From Stenotrophomonas sp. 278 (lineage in GTDB: Bacteria; Pseudomonadota; Gammaproteobacteria; Xanthomonadales; Xanthomonadaceae), in assembly GCF_003935715.1 (NCBI RefSeq), contig NZ_RHPP01000002.1, positions 25,933-89,932 on the forward strand: 64,000 bases of DNA, given 5' to 3'. Below the pieces are notes generated by a model, which saw only the letters and a program-made list of their open reading frames with translations, did not search any database and was not told the origin of the DNA. Position numbers and translations under genes: made by a program. This document shows positions 61,436-64,000 of this stretch, piece after piece. Position 1 is the first letter of the stretch. Every line of letters starts with the position of its first letter.

Positions 61436-61669
61436 TCAGTCGAGCCAGCGGAACAGGCGCGAACGGGGCCTGATCCATCGATCAAACGCCAGCACCAAAA
61501 GCAGGGAAAGGAACAGAAGTGGCAGCAACACGGTCGTTCCGACCCCCAGCACTTTCAGCCAACGGGTCGGCGTGGCTTTGTCCGACCCAGGCGAGCCGAT
61601 CCGGCCAGCGGGCCTCCGACGCCACCACTTGGCTGTTGTGAAATTTGCGTGAATATGGGATGTTATAAC
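61436..61669 (-). pseudogene. Remnant of a PepSY-type inner-membrane protein (C-terminal fragment)
   Basis: A 77-codon open frame with no usable start reads ...TTAKWWRRRPAGRIG..., then a strongly hydrophobic helix (LGVGTTVLLPLLFLSLLLVLAF) and DRWIRPRSRLFRWLD-stop. WWRRRP followed by a last helix and a short basic tail is the C-terminal pattern of PepSY TM proteins that often sit beside TBDR genes. The upstream part is missing: the frame reaches a TAG inside the promoter of the plus-strand receptor. I read it as a decayed gene; a short membrane peptide from an internal GTG is possible but less likely. Confidence 0.5.
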
Positions 61670-61674
61670 CTAAC
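61662..61674 (+). promoter_or_regulatory. Probable Zur box before the TBDR
   Basis: GTTATAACCTAAC matches 11 of 13 positions of the Zur consensus GTTATAATATAAC (as I recall it). It overlaps a likely -10 element 23 nt before the receptor ATG, where a bound repressor would block transcription in zinc-replete cells. Confidence 0.6.
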
Positions 61675-61696
61675 GTTCATTGAAGGCTGTTGCTCC

Positions 61697-63649
61697 ATGA
61701 TGTCCCTGTCTCTGCGCCATGCACCCCAACGCGCCTTGGTCGCCGCCATCTCACTGGCCTGCGGCTGGTCAGCCGCCGCCGCCGATGCCGCAGTCGAACT
61801 TGACCCGGTGGTGGTGACCGCCACCGCCACCGACCGCCTGGCCAGCGATGCGCCGGCCTCGATCAGCGTGATCACCCGCGAACAGATCCAGGCTCGGGCG
61901 GTACTCGACCTGAGCGACGCCCTGCGCGGCACCACGGGTGTCACCGTCGCCGGCGTCGGGTTTGGCCGCCGTGGCATCCGCATCCGCGGCATGGACCCGG
62001 AATACACCTTGGTGCTGCTGGATGGACAGCGAGTAAATGCCGCCAGCGACGCCATCGCCCATGCTGATTTCGACCTTGGGTGGATGCCAGCTGCCGCGAT
62101 CGAACGCATTGAAGTGGTGCGTGGCCCGATGTCGTCGCTGTACGGCTCGGAGGCATTGGGCGGCGTGGTCAATGTGATCAGCCGCCGTGCCACCGACGAA
62201 TGGCAGGGCAATGTGGTCTATAACGGCGGCGTGGTCGGCGGCAACCGTGGCGGCAACACCGTCCAGGCAGGCCTCTACGCAGGTGGCGCGCTGGTGCCCG
62301 GCACGCTCGGCCTGAGTCTGTTCGCGGAACACCGACAGAAGGACGCCACCCGCGACCCGACCGACGAACGCCTGGACGAGCAGGAACAGCGCCGCGTTAA
62401 CACAGGGCGCGCGGTGCTCACATGGACGCCGGACGAACAGCAGCGCATCGATCTTTCGCATCTGCAGGGCAGCGAGTTCCGCAAGCGCGCCGCGCTGCAG
62501 GCGGGTACGGTGCCTTATGTCTACGAAACCATCGACGACATCCGCCGCCAGCAGACCACGCTGTCGCACACCGGCGACTGGAGCTGGGGCCACACCCGGA
62601 TCAGTGCCTACCAGAGCAGGCTGGAGCGCGAGAACCGCCGCGATATTGGCGAAGCGACCCGGCCGCAGGACCTGCGCGACGACATCGTTGACGGGCAGGT
62701 GACGGTCAATGCGGGCAGCGCGCACCGCATCAGCGTGGGTGGCGAATGGCGCCGCGAGCGCCTGGACGACACTTCAGCCGCGGCTTCCGGCCAGGTGGAA
62801 GCGATCCAGACGGCGGTGTTCCTGCAGGACGAAATGCAGATCACCGACGGCCTGTCGGTGGTGGTGGGCAACCGCGCCGATCATCATGACGAGTTCGGCT
62901 GGCATCACAGTCCGCGTGGCTACGCCGTATGGCACATGACCGATGCATTCACCCTCAAAGGTGGGGTGGGCACTGGCTTCAAAGCCCCCAGTCTGAAGCA
63001 GCTGTCTCCAGAGTATTCGGCAGTGGGCGGCGGGGGACGCTTCACCATCGTGGGCAATCCGGCGCTGAAGCCGGAACAGAACACCAGCTACGAGTTGTCC
63101 GGGGCATGGCAGCGCAATGGATGGTCGGTGCAGACCACGGTCTTCCAGAACGACCTGGAGGATCTGATCCAGACCGTATGTGTCCGTGCCTGCGGCGTGC
63201 GCGGCCGCGAGCTTCGCAATTACACCAACGTGGCTGAAGCGCGCATTCGCGGCATCGAACTGGCCGGCACCATCCCGCTGGTGGACGGCCTGCGCCTGGA
63301 CGCGAACTACAGCTGGATCGACACCGAAGACAAGGAAACCGGGTTGGAACTCAACGAGCGTCCGGAACGCAGCGGCGCGGCCAGCCTGGTGTGGGAGCAC
63401 GGAGTGCTGCAGGCGACCCTGCGCGGAGAGTACATCGGACCGCAGAAGCAGGCGTCCGGCACCACTCAGGTGACGCTGCCCGACTATGCACTGGTTTCGC
63501 TGGACACGCGCTGGTCGATCACGCCGCGGCTGAGCATGGTGGTGGGTATCGACAACATTGCCGACAAGCGCCTGGATGAGACCGGCGCGTTGTACGCGTA
63601 CCCGGAAACCGGTCGCTACGTGCACGCTGGCTTCGACCTGGCGTTCTGA
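61697..63649 (+). CDS. TonB-dependent receptor, probable zinc-responsive (PA1922/CirA-like)
   Basis: 650-aa receptor of the siderophore/cobalamin/metal class. Signal peptide (ALVAAISLACGWSAAAA-DA), TonB box LDPVVVTATAT, plug with DLSDALRGTTGVTV, IRIRGMDPEYTLVLLDGQRV (shown in part) and IEVVRGPMSSLYGSEALGGV, and a barrel ending HAGFDLAF. A Zur-like box upstream and a CobN-like gene downstream match Pseudomonas aeruginosa PA1922-PA1923, induced by zinc starvation. Two cysteines in VCVRACGVRG form a possible extracellular metal-binding loop. Zinc uptake is inferred. Confidence 0.88.
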   Translation: MMSLSLRHAPQRALVAAISLACGWSAAAADAAVELDPVVVTATATDRLASDAPASISVITREQIQARAVLDLSDALRGTTGVTVAGVGFGRRGIRIRGMDPEYTLVLLDGQRVNAASDAIAHADFDLGWMPAAAIERIEVVRGPMSSLYGSEALGGVVNVISRRATDEWQGNVVYNGGVVGGNRGGNTVQAGLYAGGALVPGTLGLSLFAEHRQKDATRDPTDERLDEQEQRRVNTGRAVLTWTPDEQQRIDLSHLQGSEFRKRAALQAGTVPYVYETIDDIRRQQTTLSHTGDWSWGHTRISAYQSRLERENRRDIGEATRPQDLRDDIVDGQVTVNAGSAHRISVGGEWRRERLDDTSAAASGQVEAIQTAVFLQDEMQITDGLSVVVGNRADHHDEFGWHHSPRGYAVWHMTDAFTLKGGVGTGFKAPSLKQLSPEYSAVGGGGRFTIVGNPALKPEQNTSYELSGAWQRNGWSVQTTVFQNDLEDLIQTVCVRACGVRGRELRNYTNVAEARIRGIELAGTIPLVDGLRLDANYSWIDTEDKETGLELNERPERSGAASLVWEHGVLQATLRGEYIGPQKQASGTTQVTLPDYALVSLDTRWSITPRLSMVVGIDNIADKRLDETGALYAYPETGRYVHAGFDLAF

Positions 63650-63651
63650 TT

Positions 63652-64000
63652 GTGCGCCTGACGTTGCTGCTGCTGACCCTGCTGTTGGTGCCCCTCGGCA
63701 GTTGGGCAGGAGAGCTGCGGGTGGAGGTGGTGTCCACCGACTTCATCCTGCCGTCCAAAGTCTATGCGATACAGCAGCAGATGGCGTCGTCCGGGGTGGA
63801 GCTGCAGCACCGGGTGGTCGGGAGCGGACAATCGTTACCCGATACCTGGCCGGCGGGCGTGGATCTGGTGATCCTGGATACCCCGCGTCCTTCCGATGCC
63901 GCGCAGGTGATGGCGGCGGTGGAGAAACCGCTTGCGGCGGCCAGCGTGCCATGGGTGCGCGTGGGCGGCGGACCGCCGGCCTCGGCGGGCCTGCCAGCGC
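63652..64000 (+). CDS. CobN-like cobaltochelatase-family protein, N-terminal part, cut by window edge
   Basis: A GTG at 63652, 2 nt after the receptor stop, opens a frame to the window end (about 116 codons). It has a signal peptide (LLLLTLLLVPLGSWA-GE), followed by STDFILPSKVYAI, VDLVILDTPRPSDAA and VPWVRVGGGPPASAGLPA, the start of periplasm-facing CobN-like proteins found next to metal TBDRs. It is probably not for cobalamin synthesis: no other cob genes are near. Role in metal acquisition is inferred from PA1923. Confidence 0.7.
   Translation, partial: MRLTLLLLTLLLVPLGSWAGELRVEVVSTDFILPSKVYAIQQQMASSGVELQHRVVGSGQSLPDTWPAGVDLVILDTPRPSDAAQVMAAVEKPLAAASVPWVRVGGGPPASAGLPA

Noticed and set aside
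61275-61478. 67-codon minus-strand frame over the repeat near 61.3 kb
   Set aside because: Made mostly of the GTAG repeat and a different frame from the PepSY-like fragment; Cys/Arg/Gly-rich with no support.
1-64000. tRNA, rRNA, riboswitch or phage features
   Set aside because: No clover-leaf, rRNA segment, cobalamin or molybdenum riboswitch pattern, integrase or att-like duplication was recognised by eye; covariance-model searches would be needed to exclude them fully.

Overview
The window reads as chromosome of a high-GC gammaproteobacterium of the Xanthomonas/Stenotrophomonas group (Lysobacterales). Reasons: GC-rich codon use throughout, three large TonB-dependent receptors (TBDRs) tied to carbohydrate or metal uptake, a TBDR-SapC-JmjC-halogenase cassette typical of this group, a xyl-box-like operator, and many GTAG-headed inverted repeats resembling the SMAG/REP elements described in Stenotrophomonas maltophilia. 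I found no tRNA, rRNA, CRISPR array, insertion sequence or phage genes.

Region 1 (1-12.3 kb) is a galactose/galactoside island. A minus-strand run encodes aldose 1-epimerase, a clan GH-A glycosidase, a TBDR, a DgoR-like GntR regulator, KDPGal aldolase, D-galactonate dehydratase, an SDR dehydrogenase, an SMP-30 lactonase and a sodium/solute symporter. 2-keto-3-deoxygalactonokinase and a divergent secreted GH43 lie next to it. Together these make a full De Ley-Doudoroff route from galactose to pyruvate and glyceraldehyde-3-phosphate. A shared motif (TTGTCnGATwATA) lies before galM, before gntR and in the dgoK/GH43 gap, and is the likely operator.

Region 2 (12.3-38.8 kb) is a xylan/glucuronoxylan island bounded by two paralogous LacI regulators. 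The first part holds a large TBDR, SapC, a JmjC-like protein, a tryptophan-halogenase-like flavoprotein, xylB, xylA and a lipoprotein GH3. The second is a tightly overlapping operon of GH67 alpha-glucuronidase, SGNH acetylesterase, GH43, PA14-containing GH3, a fused GPH transporter-GH43 protein and an aldose epimerase. Two palindromic GGTAGCGCTA-type boxes sit before the TBDR/lacI gap and before xylB.

Region 3 (38.8-42.3 kb) starts with a cluster of GTAG repeats, followed by a ThDP-dependent acetolactate-synthase-like enzyme and an aldehyde dehydrogenase.

Region 4 (42.4-59.1 kb) is a molybdenum island: modABC on the plus strand, then a convergent minus-strand array with moeA, moaA, moaC, mobA, moaD, a MoaE-MoeB-rhodanese triple fusion, two PaoABC-like aldehyde oxidoreductases (only one with a Tat signal), an XdhC/PaoD chaperone and a MocA-like cytidylyltransferase. 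Molybdate import, cofactor synthesis, cofactor maturation and client enzymes sit side by side.

Region 5 (59.3-64 kb) has a small lipoprotein overlapping convergently with an AraC regulator, a DUF6265-like secreted protein, a repeat, a decayed PepSY-like fragment, a probable Zur box, and a TBDR followed by the start of a CobN-like gene. This resembles the zinc-starvation operon PA1922-PA1923 of Pseudomonas aeruginosa.

The most unusual points are: GTAG repeats read in frame inside two genes and supplying the stop codon of three others; two multidomain fusions; the halogenase cassette in a xylan locus; and a 16-codon upstream ORF coupled to the xylan TBDR start.
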